A DNA stretch of 24,367 nucleotides from Pseudomonadota bacterium (GCA_018896355.1 JAHIMW010000185.1:1-24367), one strand, 5' to 3'. Counted from the stretch's first letter, positions 14,876 through 22,112 are shown. Notes: generated by a model not told the origin, from the sequence alone. Numbers and translations: made by a program.

Positions 14876-15508
14876 ATGACAAAAGGACTGATCGGCAAGA
14901 AATTGGGGATGACTCAGATCTTCTCGGATGAAGGTGTTTCCGTTCCCGTGACGGTTATTGAAGTGGAGCCCTCCGTAGTCATTCAGAAAAAGACAGCCAA
15001 GACGGATGGTTACGATGCCCTGCAGCTGGGATATGGCCGCATCAAACAGCGCAATGTGACCAGGGCGCTTCAGGGGCACTTCAAGAAGGCGGACAAGGGG
15101 CTGTTCCGGGTGCTCCGGGAATTCAATATGGATCCGGATGGTTGCGAAGCGGGTCAGGAGCTGAATGCGGAAATGTTTGCTCCCGGTGATTATGTGGACG
15201 TTGTCGGAACGACCAAAGGCAAGGGATTTGCCGGCGTCATAAAGCGACATGGTTTCCACGGCGGCCGGGCGACCCACGGTTCCATGTTTCACCGGGCCCC
15301 CGGATCGATCGGTGCAAGCGCCGATCCGTCCCGTGTTTTCAAGGGAACGAAACTTCCCGGTCACATGGGGTGCGCAAGAAAGACGGTGCAGAACTTGCTG
15401 GTATGGGCTGTCCGGCCGGATATGAATGTGATCCTGGTCCGCGGCGCTGTTCCGGGCAGCAAGAACGGATATGTGCTGATCAAGCAGGCGATCAAGAAGG
15501 GTCAATAA
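14876..15508 (+). CDS. rplC: 50S ribosomal protein L3
   Basis: L3 is an early-assembly protein whose long loop reaches towards the peptidyl transferase centre. From ATG 14876 the protein is 210 residues and starts MTKGLIGKKLGMTQIF, matching the family. An ATG at 14864, immediately after the rpsJ stop, is in frame but adds four residues and has a poorer ribosome-binding site. The central loop segment GFAGVIKRHGFHGGRATHG and the neighbouring HRAPGSIGASADPSRVFKG are characteristic, including the Gln/His-rich tip region. The 12-bp gap after rpsJ suggests tight coupling. Confidence 0.96.
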   Translation: MTKGLIGKKLGMTQIFSDEGVSVPVTVIEVEPSVVIQKKTAKTDGYDALQLGYGRIKQRNVTRALQGHFKKADKGLFRVLREFNMDPDGCEAGQELNAEMFAPGDYVDVVGTTKGKGFAGVIKRHGFHGGRATHGSMFHRAPGSIGASADPSRVFKGTKLPGHMGCARKTVQNLLVWAVRPDMNVILVRGAVPGSKNGYVLIKQAIKKGQ

Positions 15509-15532
15509 GCAGGGGCTTTTTAGGTGGGGAAA

Positions 15533-16156
15533 ATGCCAGTAGCAGGTGTGTACGACATTGAAAATAATAGAGTTGCTGAGATTGAGCTAAGCGAGGCCGT
15601 GTTTGGCGCGCCGGTGAATGAGGACGTCATTTACGAAGTGGTCCGGATGCAGATGGCCTCCCGGCGGAGCGGAACCGCCTCGACCAAGGGTCGAAGCGAT
15701 GTCAGCGGAAGCAACAAGAAACCGTGGCGTCAGAAGGGAACCGGACGTGCCAGGGTGGGGAACTCACGCTCTCCGATCTGGAGGGGTGGCGGAATCATCT
15801 TTGGACCCACACCGCATGGTTATGCCTTCAGGGTTCCCAAGAAAGTCAGGCGGTTGGCCCTTATTTCCGCTCTCAGCATGAAATTCAAGGAAGAACGGAT
15901 GACCATTCTCCGGGATTTCCCGATGGAAGAGATCAAGACCAAGCGGTTCCAAGAGGTGATCGACCGTTTCGGATTCAAGAAGACCCTTTTCGTGATCGAT
16001 CAGAAAAGACCGGTCCTGGAGAAATCCTCGCGGAATATCCGGGATGTCAAAATGGTCCGCTCGGAGGGAGTCAATGTCTACGACCTGCTGAAATACGATC
16101 ATGTCGTCCTTCTTGAACCCTCTGTTCATAAAATCGAAGGGGCGCTGATAGCATAA
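15533..16156 (+). CDS. rplD: 50S ribosomal protein L4
   Basis: L4 is a 23S rRNA-binding protein whose extended loop lines the nascent-peptide exit tunnel at the macrolide-binding region. In E. coli it is the regulator of the S10 operon. The 207-residue length is usual. The tunnel loop is recognisable from NKKPWRQKGTGRARVGNSRS to WRGGGIIFGPTPH. ATG 15533 follows AGGTGGGG (15522-15529). A GTG at 15524 is in frame but overlaps that site. Its stop TAA shares one base with the ATG of rplW (16154-16158), so the pair is probably coupled. Confidence 0.96.
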   Translation: MPVAGVYDIENNRVAEIELSEAVFGAPVNEDVIYEVVRMQMASRRSGTASTKGRSDVSGSNKKPWRQKGTGRARVGNSRSPIWRGGGIIFGPTPHGYAFRVPKKVRRLALISALSMKFKEERMTILRDFPMEEIKTKRFQEVIDRFGFKKTLFVIDQKRPVLEKSSRNIRDVKMVRSEGVNVYDLLKYDHVVLLEPSVHKIEGALIA

Positions 16157-16443
16157 TGGAACTGTATCAGATCATCAAGAAGACGTTAAGCACGGAAAAA
16201 AGCACCCTCGCGCGGGACGCAGCGAATCAGTACAACTTTGAAGTTCATACCAAGGCGAACCGCATCGAGGTTGGGCGTGCCGTTGAGAAGATCTTCAAGG
16301 TTAAGGTGCTGGCCGTCCGGGTCATGAACGTACGCGGTAAGAAGAAAAAATCGGGCAAGGTCATGGGTCAGAGAAGCGCCTGGAAGAAGGCCATCGTGAC
16401 CCTGGCGCCGGGCAGCCGCATCGAGACCGGAGAAGGTGCATAA
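16156..16443 (+). CDS. rplW: 50S ribosomal protein L23
   Basis: L23 sits at the exit of the ribosomal tunnel and is the docking site for trigger factor and SRP. The 95-residue length is standard. Recognisable parts are the N-terminal KKTLSTEKSTLARDAANQYNF stretch and the VLAVRVMNVRGKKKKSGKVM segment with its basic loop. It begins at ATG 16156 overlapping the rplD stop by one base (TAATG), so it may be translated by re-initiation. A perfect 8-bp stem starts right after its stop codon. Confidence 0.96.
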   Translation: MELYQIIKKTLSTEKSTLARDAANQYNFEVHTKANRIEVGRAVEKIFKVKVLAVRVMNVRGKKKKSGKVMGQRSAWKKAIVTLAPGSRIETGEGA

Positions 16444-16472
16444 CCTGTCTTTCCGAGCGGATTTAAGACAGG
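16444..16472 (+). other. Stem-loop immediately after rplW
   Basis: CCTGTCTT (16444-16451) and AAGACAGG (16465-16472) are perfectly complementary over 8 bp with a 13-base loop. The stem starts at the first base after the rplW TAA and ends about 7 bp before the AAGGGG ribosome-binding stretch of rplB. No U-tract follows, so it is not a typical terminator. It may be an mRNA-stability or processing element, which is an inference. Confidence 0.6.
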
Positions 16473-16493
16473 CAGGATAAGGGGATAGAGGGG

Positions 16494-17315
16494 ATGGGAA
16501 TCAAAAAATACAAACCGACATCGCCGGGAAGAAGGTTTCAGACCTGCTCCGATTTTGAAGAGCTGACGAAGTCGACGCCTGAGAAGGGTCTTTTGCGCCC
16601 CCTGAAGAAGTCCGGTGGACGCAACAGCTATGGCAGAATAACCGGCCGCCACATCGGCGGCGGGCATAAGCGGCGTTACCGGCTGATCGATTTCAGGAGG
16701 GACAAGGATGATATTCCGGCCCGCGTCGCCTCCATCGAATACGATCCCAACCGGTCATCGCGGATCGCGCTGCTGAATTATGCCGATGGCGAAAAGAGGT
16801 ATATTATCGCCCCGACCAAGGTTGCCGTGGGGGATGCCATCATCAGCGGCGAAAAGGCGGACATCAAACCCGGGAATACCGTTCCTCTGAAGAACATTCC
16901 GCTGGGAACCCTGATCCACAATGTGGAACTCAAGGTTGGCCGGGGGGGCCAGCTGATCCGCTCGGCCGGTGTTTACGGCCAGCTCATGGCCAAGGAAGCG
17001 GGCTATGCCCAGGTTCGGCTTCCTTCCGGAGAGGTGAGGAAGATTTTCATGGAATGCCGGGCCACGATCGGCCAGATTGGGAACATCGATTCCGAGAACC
17101 TGAGCCTCGGCAAGGCGGGGCGTAAACGCTGGCTCGGCCGACGGCCGAAGGTGAGGGGCGTTGTGATGAACCCGGTCGATCATCCGATGGGCGGCGGGGA
17201 GGGGAAGTCGTCCGGTGGCCGTCATCCCTGCACCCCTTGGGGCGTGCCGACAAAGGGCCATAAGACGCGGACCAATAAAAGTACCGATAAATATATCGTA
17301 AAACGAAGAGGTTAA
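16494..17315 (+). CDS. rplB: 50S ribosomal protein L2
   Basis: L2 is a large, essential rRNA-binding protein needed for subunit association and close to the peptidyl transferase centre. The 273-residue length equals the common bacterial size. The N-terminal MGIKKYKPTSPGRR, the RNA-binding OB-type fold region, and the C-terminal NPVDHPMGGGEG (from about N226) and GGRHPCTPWGVPTKG are diagnostic. In the loop most bacteria have DHPHGGGEG; here the second histidine is Met232, while His230 is kept. The gene has AAGGGG at about 16479-16484. rpsS starts 4 bases after its stop. Confidence 0.97.
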   Translation: MGIKKYKPTSPGRRFQTCSDFEELTKSTPEKGLLRPLKKSGGRNSYGRITGRHIGGGHKRRYRLIDFRRDKDDIPARVASIEYDPNRSSRIALLNYADGEKRYIIAPTKVAVGDAIISGEKADIKPGNTVPLKNIPLGTLIHNVELKVGRGGQLIRSAGVYGQLMAKEAGYAQVRLPSGEVRKIFMECRATIGQIGNIDSENLSLGKAGRKRWLGRRPKVRGVVMNPVDHPMGGGEGKSSGGRHPCTPWGVPTKGHKTRTNKSTDKYIVKRRG

Positions 17316-17318
17316 AAG

Positions 17319-17600
17319 GTGGCACGTTCAATCAAGAAGGGCGCATTCATAGAGGAAAGTCTTCTGGAAAAGGTCAGGAGGCAGGAATCCGCGGGGAATA
17401 AGACGGTCATCAAAACCTGGTCGCGCCGTTCCACCGTTACCCCGGAATTGATCGGACAGACCTTTGCGGTACACAACGGAAAGAAATTCATTCCGGTCTT
17501 TGTGACCGAAAACATGGTTGGCCATAAATTGGGCGAATTTGCGCCGACCCGAACTTTTTACAGCCACGCAGGAGACCGCAAAACGAAGCTGCGCAAGTAG
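17319..17600 (+). CDS. rpsS: 30S ribosomal protein S19
   Basis: S19 is a 30S head protein that binds 16S rRNA with S13 and contacts the large subunit. The 93-residue length is usual. It starts at GTG 17319 after GAGG (17308-17311), giving the standard (M)ARSIKKGAFIEESLLEKV. WSRRSTVTPELIGQTFAVHNG and GHKLGEFAPTRTFYSHAGD are strongly conserved. The start lies 3 bases after the rplB stop, consistent with coupling. Confidence 0.97.
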   Translation: MARSIKKGAFIEESLLEKVRRQESAGNKTVIKTWSRRSTVTPELIGQTFAVHNGKKFIPVFVTENMVGHKLGEFAPTRTFYSHAGDRKTKLRK

Positions 17601-17615
17601 GATTTCTGTTATTGA

Positions 17616-17633
17616 ACTGGGAAGTTTCCCGGT
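17616..17633 (+). other. Small stem-loop between rpsS and rplV
   Basis: ACTGGGA (17616-17622) and TCCCGGT (17627-17633) pair over 7 bp (one T-G wobble) around the tetraloop AGTT. It ends 8 bp upstream of the GGAG ribosome-binding site of rplV (17642-17645). There is no U-tract. Function is unknown, and a chance stem in a 51-bp gap cannot be excluded. Confidence 0.45.
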
Positions 17634-17651
17634 GGCGTTTTGGAGTTAGTT

Positions 17652-17984
17652 ATGGAAGCAAGAGCAGTTGCCAAGTATATTCGGATGTCGCCGCAGAAGA
17701 TACGGCTCGTGGTCGATCTGGTCAGAGGAAAGAAGGTCGGGGAGGCGAAGCAGATACTCCTTTTTACGCGAAAATACGCGGCCGAACCTGTGAGCAAGGT
17801 GATCCTGTCTGCGCTTGCCAATGCGAAGCAGAATCCCGACATCGATGAGAATATCCTTTACGTGAAGGAGATTTTTGTCGATCAAGGCCCCTCGCTGAAG
17901 CGCTGGCGGGCGAGAGCGCAGGGAAGGGCGGCTTCGATCAAGAAGCGGATGGGTCACATCACCGTGGTTCTGGATGAACGGTAA
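17652..17984 (+). CDS. rplV: 50S ribosomal protein L22
   Basis: L22 spans the large subunit. Its beta-hairpin reaches the exit tunnel constriction opposite L4, where erythromycin-resistance changes are known. The 110-residue length is typical. The start segment MEARAVAKYIRMSPQKIRLV and the C-terminal hairpin area with RWRARAQGRAASIKKRMGHI are characteristic. ATG 17652 is supported by GGAG at 17642-17645. A TTG at 17640 is in frame but overlaps that site. rpsC follows 19 bp downstream. Confidence 0.97.
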   Translation: MEARAVAKYIRMSPQKIRLVVDLVRGKKVGEAKQILLFTRKYAAEPVSKVILSALANAKQNPDIDENILYVKEIFVDQGPSLKRWRARAQGRAASIKKRMGHITVVLDER

Positions 17985-18003
17985 GACTTGAGGAGGTGAG
18001 AGG

Positions 18004-18651
18004 TTGGGGCAGAAGGTTAACCCGATCGGGTTGAGGTTGGGTGGTATCAAGACATGGCGTTCTCAGTGGTTTTCGGAGAAAAATTATTCCGAATTGCTCC
18101 ATGAGGATCTGAAAATTAGAAAGTTCCTGAAGGAGAAGCTCTACCACGCCGGTATCTCCAGGATAGAAATCGAAAGGGCTGCCAACAAGGCCAAAGTCAA
18201 TATTCACGCGGCCCGCCCCGGGATTATTATTGGGAAGAAGGGATCCGAAATCGAAAAACTGAAAAAGGATCTCGAGACCATCACGAAGAGCGAGGTGATC
18301 ATCAATATCCTTGAAGTCCGCAAACCGGAGATTGATGCGCAACTGGTGGCTGAAAATGTCGCGCAACAGTTAGAAAGGCGCGTAGCGTTCCGCAGGGCGA
18401 TGAAGAAATGTGTCACCTCGGCGATGAAGTTCGGTGCTAAGGGGATCCGGGTGAACTGTGGCGGTCGGCTGGGTGGCGCGGAGATGGCCAGATCGGAGTG
18501 GTACAGGGAGGGCCGTGTCCCCCTCCATACCCTGAGGGCGGATATCGATTGCGGTTTTACGGAGGCCCATACGGCCTATGGTCTGATCGGTGTCAAAGTC
18601 CTGATTTTCCATGGGGAGGTTTTGTCCAGCAAGAAAGAGGCGGTGAAGTAG
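18004..18651 (+). CDS. rpsC: 30S ribosomal protein S3
   Basis: S3 is a 30S head protein at the mRNA entry channel and contributes to ribosomal helicase activity. The 215-residue length is common. The KH-type RNA-binding motif GIIIGKKGSEIEKLKK has its GxxG loop at residues 77-80. The C-terminal domain carries GAKGIRVNCGGRLGGAEMAR and EWYREGRVPLHTLRADID. It starts at TTG 18004, supported by an excellent ribosome-binding stretch AGGAGGTGAG (17991-18000) and the canonical (M)GQKVNPIGLRLG N-terminus. A perfect short palindrome begins at the last base of its stop codon. Confidence 0.97.
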   Translation: MGQKVNPIGLRLGGIKTWRSQWFSEKNYSELLHEDLKIRKFLKEKLYHAGISRIEIERAANKAKVNIHAARPGIIIGKKGSEIEKLKKDLETITKSEVIINILEVRKPEIDAQLVAENVAQQLERRVAFRRAMKKCVTSAMKFGAKGIRVNCGGRLGGAEMARSEWYREGRVPLHTLRADIDCGFTEAHTAYGLIGVKVLIFHGEVLSSKKEAVK

Positions 18652-18678
18652 GCCTTTCAAGAAAGGCCGGCGTTCCGG
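18651..18678 (+). other. Palindromic hairpins in the rpsC-rplP spacer
   Basis: GGCCTTTC (18651-18658), AA, then GAAAGGCC (18661-18668) form a perfect inverted repeat starting at the final G of the rpsC stop. A second small stem, CCGG-CGTT-CCGG (18667-18678), follows at once. The 70-bp rpsC-rplP gap is longer than the usual few bases. There is no U-tract, so read-through is expected. A role in mRNA processing is only a guess. Confidence 0.55.
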
Positions 18679-18721
18679 AGGATGATATAGCGATCAGCAG
18701 CGAGAACAGGGGTTTTGAACG

Positions 18722-19144
18722 ATGTTAATGCCGAAAAGGGTTAAGTATAGGAAATTGCAGAGGGGCCGGATGAGTGGAAAGGCCACGCGCGGCAATACCG
18801 TCGCCTTCGGTGAGTATGCCCTTCAGGCGACCGAATGCGGCTGGGTTACGGCGCGGCAGATCGAGGCGGCGCGCGTAGCCATGACCCGGCACGTCAAACG
18901 GGGCGGCAAGATCTGGATCCGGATTTTTCCGCACAAGTCGGTGACCAGGAAGCCGGCCGAAACCCGTATGGGTAAGGGGAAGGGCGCCCCCGAAGAGTGG
19001 GTGGCGGTCATCAAGCCGGGCGTCGTGCTCTATGAGATTGAAGGGGTTCCGAAAGAGATCGCGAAGGAGGCCTTCACGCTGGCCGCCCATAAGCTTCCCA
19101 TCGGCACTACGTTTCTTTCGAGGGAAATGTCTGATGAAAATTAA
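18722..19144 (+). CDS. rplP: 50S ribosomal protein L16
   Basis: L16 helps shape the A-site tRNA-binding region of the large subunit. The 140-residue length is usual. The start MLMPKRVKYRKLQRGRMSG from ATG 18722 matches the common family form, although MPKR from ATG 18728 is also possible. RHVKRGGKIWIRIFPHKSVT, ETRMGKGKGAPEEWVAVIKPG and the C-terminal LAAHKLPIGTTFLSRE are diagnostic. AGGGG at 18708-18712 precedes it. Its last 11 bases overlap the start of rpmC in another frame. Confidence 0.97.
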   Translation: MLMPKRVKYRKLQRGRMSGKATRGNTVAFGEYALQATECGWVTARQIEAARVAMTRHVKRGGKIWIRIFPHKSVTRKPAETRMGKGKGAPEEWVAVIKPGVVLYEIEGVPKEIAKEAFTLAAHKLPIGTTFLSREMSDEN

Positions 19145-19325
19145 AGAGATCAGAGATCTCAGCATGGATGAGTTGCAGCAGAAGAACCGCGAGTTTGTCG
19201 AGGATTATTTCAAGCTCCGCATGCGCCATGCCTCCGGGCAACTGGACTCTCCGGCCACGCTTGGCCACGTTCGCAGGGATATCGCCCGTATCAGAACGGT
19301 TATGGCTGAAAAGGAGGTAAAGTAG
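19134..19325 (+). CDS. rpmC: 50S ribosomal protein L29
   Basis: L29 is a small two-helix protein at the tunnel exit beside L23. From ATG 19134 it is 63 residues, the normal size, beginning MKIKEIRDLSMDELQQK and containing the family's LRMRHASGQLDSPATLGHVR stretch. I choose this start because it fits the family and has GAGGG at 19120-19124. Longer in-frame starts would run deep into rplP. It overlaps rplP by 11 bases, and its TAG shares one base with the GTG of rpsQ (19325). Confidence 0.95.
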   Translation: MKIKEIRDLSMDELQQKNREFVEDYFKLRMRHASGQLDSPATLGHVRRDIARIRTVMAEKEVK

Positions 19326-19582
19326 TGGAGCAACGCGGCAACAAGATCACCATCAAGGGCATCGTCGTAAGCAGCAAGATGGATAAAACGGTCGTCGTCC
19401 GGGCAGAAAGGCTCGTGAAGCACGCGATCTTTCACAAGTATATCAAGCGTTATGTCAAATACAAGGCCCATGACAAGCAGAACGCCTGCCAGGTGGGCGA
19501 CAAGGTTCTCATTGTGGAGTCCCGGCCGCTGAGCAGAGACAAACGGTGGCGGATGCTGGAGATCTTGGAGAAGGCAAGGTAG
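19325..19582 (+). CDS. rpsQ: 30S ribosomal protein S17
   Basis: S17 is an OB-fold protein that organises the 5' domain of 16S rRNA early in assembly. The 85-residue length is typical. It starts at GTG 19325 with AAGGAGGT at 19311-19318. IKGIVVSSKMDKTVVVRAER and the YKAHDKQNACQVGDKVLIVE segment are characteristic. The one-base overlap with rpmC (TAGTG) suggests coupled translation. It is the last gene of the S10 block and is followed by 27 bp to rplN. Confidence 0.97.
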   Translation: MEQRGNKITIKGIVVSSKMDKTVVVRAERLVKHAIFHKYIKRYVKYKAHDKQNACQVGDKVLIVESRPLSRDKRWRMLEILEKAR

Positions 19583-19609
19583 AGTGCTGAAGCGCAATGG
19601 AGTGTTGTT

Positions 19610-19978
19610 ATGATTCAGATGCAGACGGTGTTGAACGTAGCTGATAATTCGGGCGCCAAGAAGGTGGCATGTATCAAGGTGCTGGGAGGGTCCAGGAGAC
19701 GATTTGCCAGCCTGGGCGATGTCATCGTCATTGCCGTCAAGGAGGCCCTGCCGAATTCAAAGGTGAAGAAGGGCGATGTCATGAAGGCGGTGGTCGTCAG
19801 AACGGTCAAAGAGGTGAGGCGGGCGGACGGTTCATACCTGAAGTTCGATGATAATTCCGCCGTTCTCATCACGAACCAGATGGAGCCGGTCGGGACGAGA
19901 ATCTTCGGGCCGGTCGCACGCGAGCTCCGGGCAAAGCAGTTCATGAAGATCATCTCTCTGGCTCCCGAGGTTTTATAG
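19610..19978 (+). CDS. rplN: 50S ribosomal protein L14
   Basis: L14 lies at the subunit interface and contacts L19 and the 30S subunit. The 122-residue length is exactly typical. MIQMQTVLNVADNSGAKKVA, VKEALPNSKVKKGDVMKAVV and the C-terminal GTRIFGPVARELR are strongly conserved. GGAG at 19599-19602 precedes ATG 19610. It opens the spc block with only 27 bp after rpsQ, so S10 and spc probably form one transcript here. An 8-bp GGCGCGCC palindrome overlaps the end of the stop codon. Confidence 0.98.
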   Translation: MIQMQTVLNVADNSGAKKVACIKVLGGSRRRFASLGDVIVIAVKEALPNSKVKKGDVMKAVVVRTVKEVRRADGSYLKFDDNSAVLITNQMEPVGTRIFGPVARELRAKQFMKIISLAPEVL

Positions 19979-20019
19979 GCGCGCCTTCAAGGGAAAAGAG
20001 AGCGACTGAGGAATAAGAG

Positions 20020-20340
20020 ATGCTGGGAAAGCGACTTAAAAAAGGGGATACCGTCAAGGTAATCGCCGGCAAAGAGAAGGGGAAGACGGGGAAGATCCAG
20101 AGCCTGATTGCCGACAAGGAGCGGGTTGTTGTCGAGAAGATAAACTTCATCAAACGACACAAGAAACCGGATGCCAAAGGCAAGGGCGGCATCGTTGAGA
20201 AGGAGGGGCCGATTCACGTTTCCAACGTGATGTATCTGTGCAGCAAGTGCGGTACCGGTGTCCGGGTCGGATACAAGATCCTGGACGATGGGAAAAAAGT
20301 GCGAGTCTGCGCCAAGTGTCGCGAGATTCTGGATACATAG
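20020..20340 (+). CDS. rplX: 50S ribosomal protein L24, cysteine-bearing form
   Basis: L24 initiates 50S assembly and lies near the tunnel exit. The 106-residue protein has the KOW motif near the N-terminus (KGDTVKVIAGKEKGKTGKI, residues 8-26). The C-terminal part carries two CxxC pairs (C74, C77, C97, C100), suggesting a zinc knuckle. Many bacterial L24 proteins keep these cysteines and others, such as E. coli, have lost some. TGAGGAA (20007-20013) precedes ATG 20020. It is followed 10 bp later by rplE. Confidence 0.96.
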   Translation: MLGKRLKKGDTVKVIAGKEKGKTGKIQSLIADKERVVVEKINFIKRHKKPDAKGKGGIVEKEGPIHVSNVMYLCSKCGTGVRVGYKILDDGKKVRVCAKCREILDT

Positions 20341-20350
20341 GCTGGGGAAA

Positions 20351-20890
20351 ATGGCAAGACTAAAAGATTATTACACCAAGGAAGTGGTTCCGGCCCTCAC
20401 CAGGGAGTTTCATTACAAGAATGCAATGGAAGTCCCCAAGCTGGTGAAGATCGTCGTCAACATGGGGCTCGGGGAGGCCATTCAGAACGTCAAAATTCTG
20501 GACAGCGCGACGGCGGAAATGACCACGATCGTAGGGCAGAAGCCGATCATTACCAAGGCGAGGAAGTCCATCGCGACCTTCAAGCTTCGTCAGGGGATGT
20601 CCATCGGCTGCTGCGTGACCTTGCGCAGGGAGAGAATGTACGAATTTTTTGACAGGCTGGTCAGTGTCGCCCTTCCGCGTGTTCGCGATTTTCGGGGGAT
20701 TCCGCTGAAATCGTTTGACGGGCGAGGGAATTTTTCCCTGGGTCTCAAAGAACAGATCATCTTTCCCGAGATCGAATATGACAAGATCGATAAGGTCAGG
20801 GGCATGAATATTGCGATTGTGACCACGGCCAAGACGGACGATGAGGCAAGACAACTGCTGAAACTGATGGGTATGCCGTTCAGGAACTAA
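20351..20890 (+). CDS. rplE: 50S ribosomal protein L5
   Basis: L5 binds 5S rRNA and forms part of the central protuberance that touches the P-site tRNA and the 30S head. The 179-residue length is standard. The start MARLKDYYTKEVVPALTREF from ATG 20351 follows GGGGA. KIVVNMGLGEAIQN, GQKPIITKARKSIATFKLR and the C-terminal MNIAIVTTAKTDDEARQLL are family hallmarks. Longer in-frame starts would overlap rplX and are unlikely. In E. coli S8 represses the spc operon by binding the rplX-rplE mRNA junction; I could not identify that site here. Confidence 0.97.
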   Translation: MARLKDYYTKEVVPALTREFHYKNAMEVPKLVKIVVNMGLGEAIQNVKILDSATAEMTTIVGQKPIITKARKSIATFKLRQGMSIGCCVTLRRERMYEFFDRLVSVALPRVRDFRGIPLKSFDGRGNFSLGLKEQIIFPEIEYDKIDKVRGMNIAIVTTAKTDDEARQLLKLMGMPFRN

Positions 20891-20922
20891 AAAACAGCAG
20901 GATATATCTCTGGAGGATAAGA

Positions 20923-21108
20923 GTGGCAAAGACATCCTTGATTGTGAAGGCCAACAGAAAACCGAAATTTTCGGTCAGAGGCTATAACCGGTGTCCGATT
21001 TGCGGGAGGCCGAGGGCGTATTACCGGAAATTTGATATGTGTAGAATATGTCTAAGGAATTTATCCCTGAAAGGGGAAATTCCCGGCATGATCAAATCGA
21101 GCTGGTAG
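20923..21108 (+). CDS. rpsN: 30S ribosomal protein S14, zinc type
   Basis: S14 is a 30S head protein. This is the short 61-residue zinc-binding form (often called type Z) with C24, C27, C40 and C43 in CPICGR and CRICLR. The longer, cysteine-free form of E. coli is about 101 residues. It starts at GTG 20923 with a GGAGG ribosome-binding site (about 20912-20916), giving (M)AKTSLIVKANRKPKFSVR. It sits in the normal spc position between rplE and rpsH, 15 bp before the latter. Confidence 0.96.
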   Translation: MAKTSLIVKANRKPKFSVRGYNRCPICGRPRAYYRKFDMCRICLRNLSLKGEIPGMIKSSW

Positions 21109-21123
21109 AAAGGGAGCAGCAAT

Positions 21124-21525
21124 ATGGGGATGACCGATCCGATCGCGGATATGCTCACCAGGATCAGAAATGCCAACCGGGTTCATTTCAAGAGCGTAGA
21201 TGTGCTGAACTCGCGGATCAATCTGAATATGGCGAAGGTATTGAAGAAATCCGGATACATCAGTGGTTATGACATCAAAAAGGATCCGCAAACGCATGAT
21301 CTGCTTCGGATCTATCTGAAGTACCCGGATGCAAAGAGAACGGTGCTTACCGATATTCAACGGGTCAGCAAGCCGGGACGACGGGTGTATGTGAAGAGTG
21401 AGAAGATCCCTCAGGTGCTGAACGGTTATGGAATTTCCATCCTTTCCACCTCCAAGGGCGTAATGACGGATAAAGAGGCACGGGAGTTGAGCCTGGGTGG
21501 TGAGCTTCTCTGCAATGTGTGGTAA
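21124..21525 (+). CDS. rpsH: 30S ribosomal protein S8
   Basis: S8 binds the central domain of 16S rRNA and in E. coli is the spc operon repressor. The 133-residue length is typical. ATG 21124 gives MGMTDPIADMLTRIRNANR with AAAGGGAG at 21109-21116. ATG 21130 would also be plausible. The C-terminal RVSKPGRRVYVKSEKIPQVL and GISILSTSKGVMTDKEARE segments, which include the rRNA-binding Ser/Thr-rich loop, are clear. Confidence 0.97.
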   Translation: MGMTDPIADMLTRIRNANRVHFKSVDVLNSRINLNMAKVLKKSGYISGYDIKKDPQTHDLLRIYLKYPDAKRTVLTDIQRVSKPGRRVYVKSEKIPQVLNGYGISILSTSKGVMTDKEARELSLGGELLCNVW

Positions 21526-21565
21526 GTGAAAAGCGGACAGGCATCGGAAGTGTGGAGAGGAAACC

Positions 21566-22105
21566 ATGTCAAGAATTGGTAAAATACCCGTGGAAATTCC
21601 GGCTGGTGTAAAGGTAAGCCGGGATCATTCCGTGATTATGGTTGAGGGCCCCAAAGGAAAGCTCTCCTTGGAAGTGCCGGGCGGCGTCGATGTGATCCTG
21701 GGCGACCGGGTGGTGGAGGTCACAAGGCCGTCCGACGGAAGAATCGAAAGATCCCTGCATGGACTGGTCCGGACCCTGGTGGCCAATATGGTCAAGGGGG
21801 TCAGCATCGGGTTCGAGAAAAGCCTTGAAATTTCCGGGGTCGGATACCGCGCCGAAGTCGGGGGAAGCACCTTGAAACTGATCATCGGTTTTTCCGCTCC
21901 GGTCAAATATCCGATACCGGAAGGGGTTCATATCAGGGTCGATAAGCTGATCAACATTATGGTCTCCGGTATCGACAAGCAGTTGGTCGGTCGCGTGGCG
22001 GCGGAGATCCGAAGCCTGAAGAAGCCGGAGCCGTACAAGGGCAAGGGCATCAAGTATTTGGGCGAGAAGATCAGACGCAAAGTCGGCAAGTCCGTAGGCG
22101 CCTAA
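21566..22105 (+). CDS. rplF: 50S ribosomal protein L6
   Basis: L6 lies near the factor-binding site and sarcin-ricin loop and consists of two repeated domains. The 179-residue length is usual. It begins MSRIGKIPVEIPAGVKVSRD, and the C-terminal KPEPYKGKGIKYLGEKIRRK signature is present. GGAGAGG (21554-21560) precedes ATG 21566. A strong hairpin lies 7 bp after its stop, before rplR. Confidence 0.97.
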   Translation: MSRIGKIPVEIPAGVKVSRDHSVIMVEGPKGKLSLEVPGGVDVILGDRVVEVTRPSDGRIERSLHGLVRTLVANMVKGVSIGFEKSLEISGVGYRAEVGGSTLKLIIGFSAPVKYPIPEGVHIRVDKLINIMVSGIDKQLVGRVAAEIRSLKKPEPYKGKGIKYLGEKIRRKVGKSVGA

Positions 22106-22112
22106 AGTTTCC

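Noticed and set aside
18510..18530. Possible further copies of the GGGGACACC repeat inside rpsC and rplO
   Set aside because: Only short fragments such as GTGTCCCC match. They lie in conserved coding sequence and lack the second arm.
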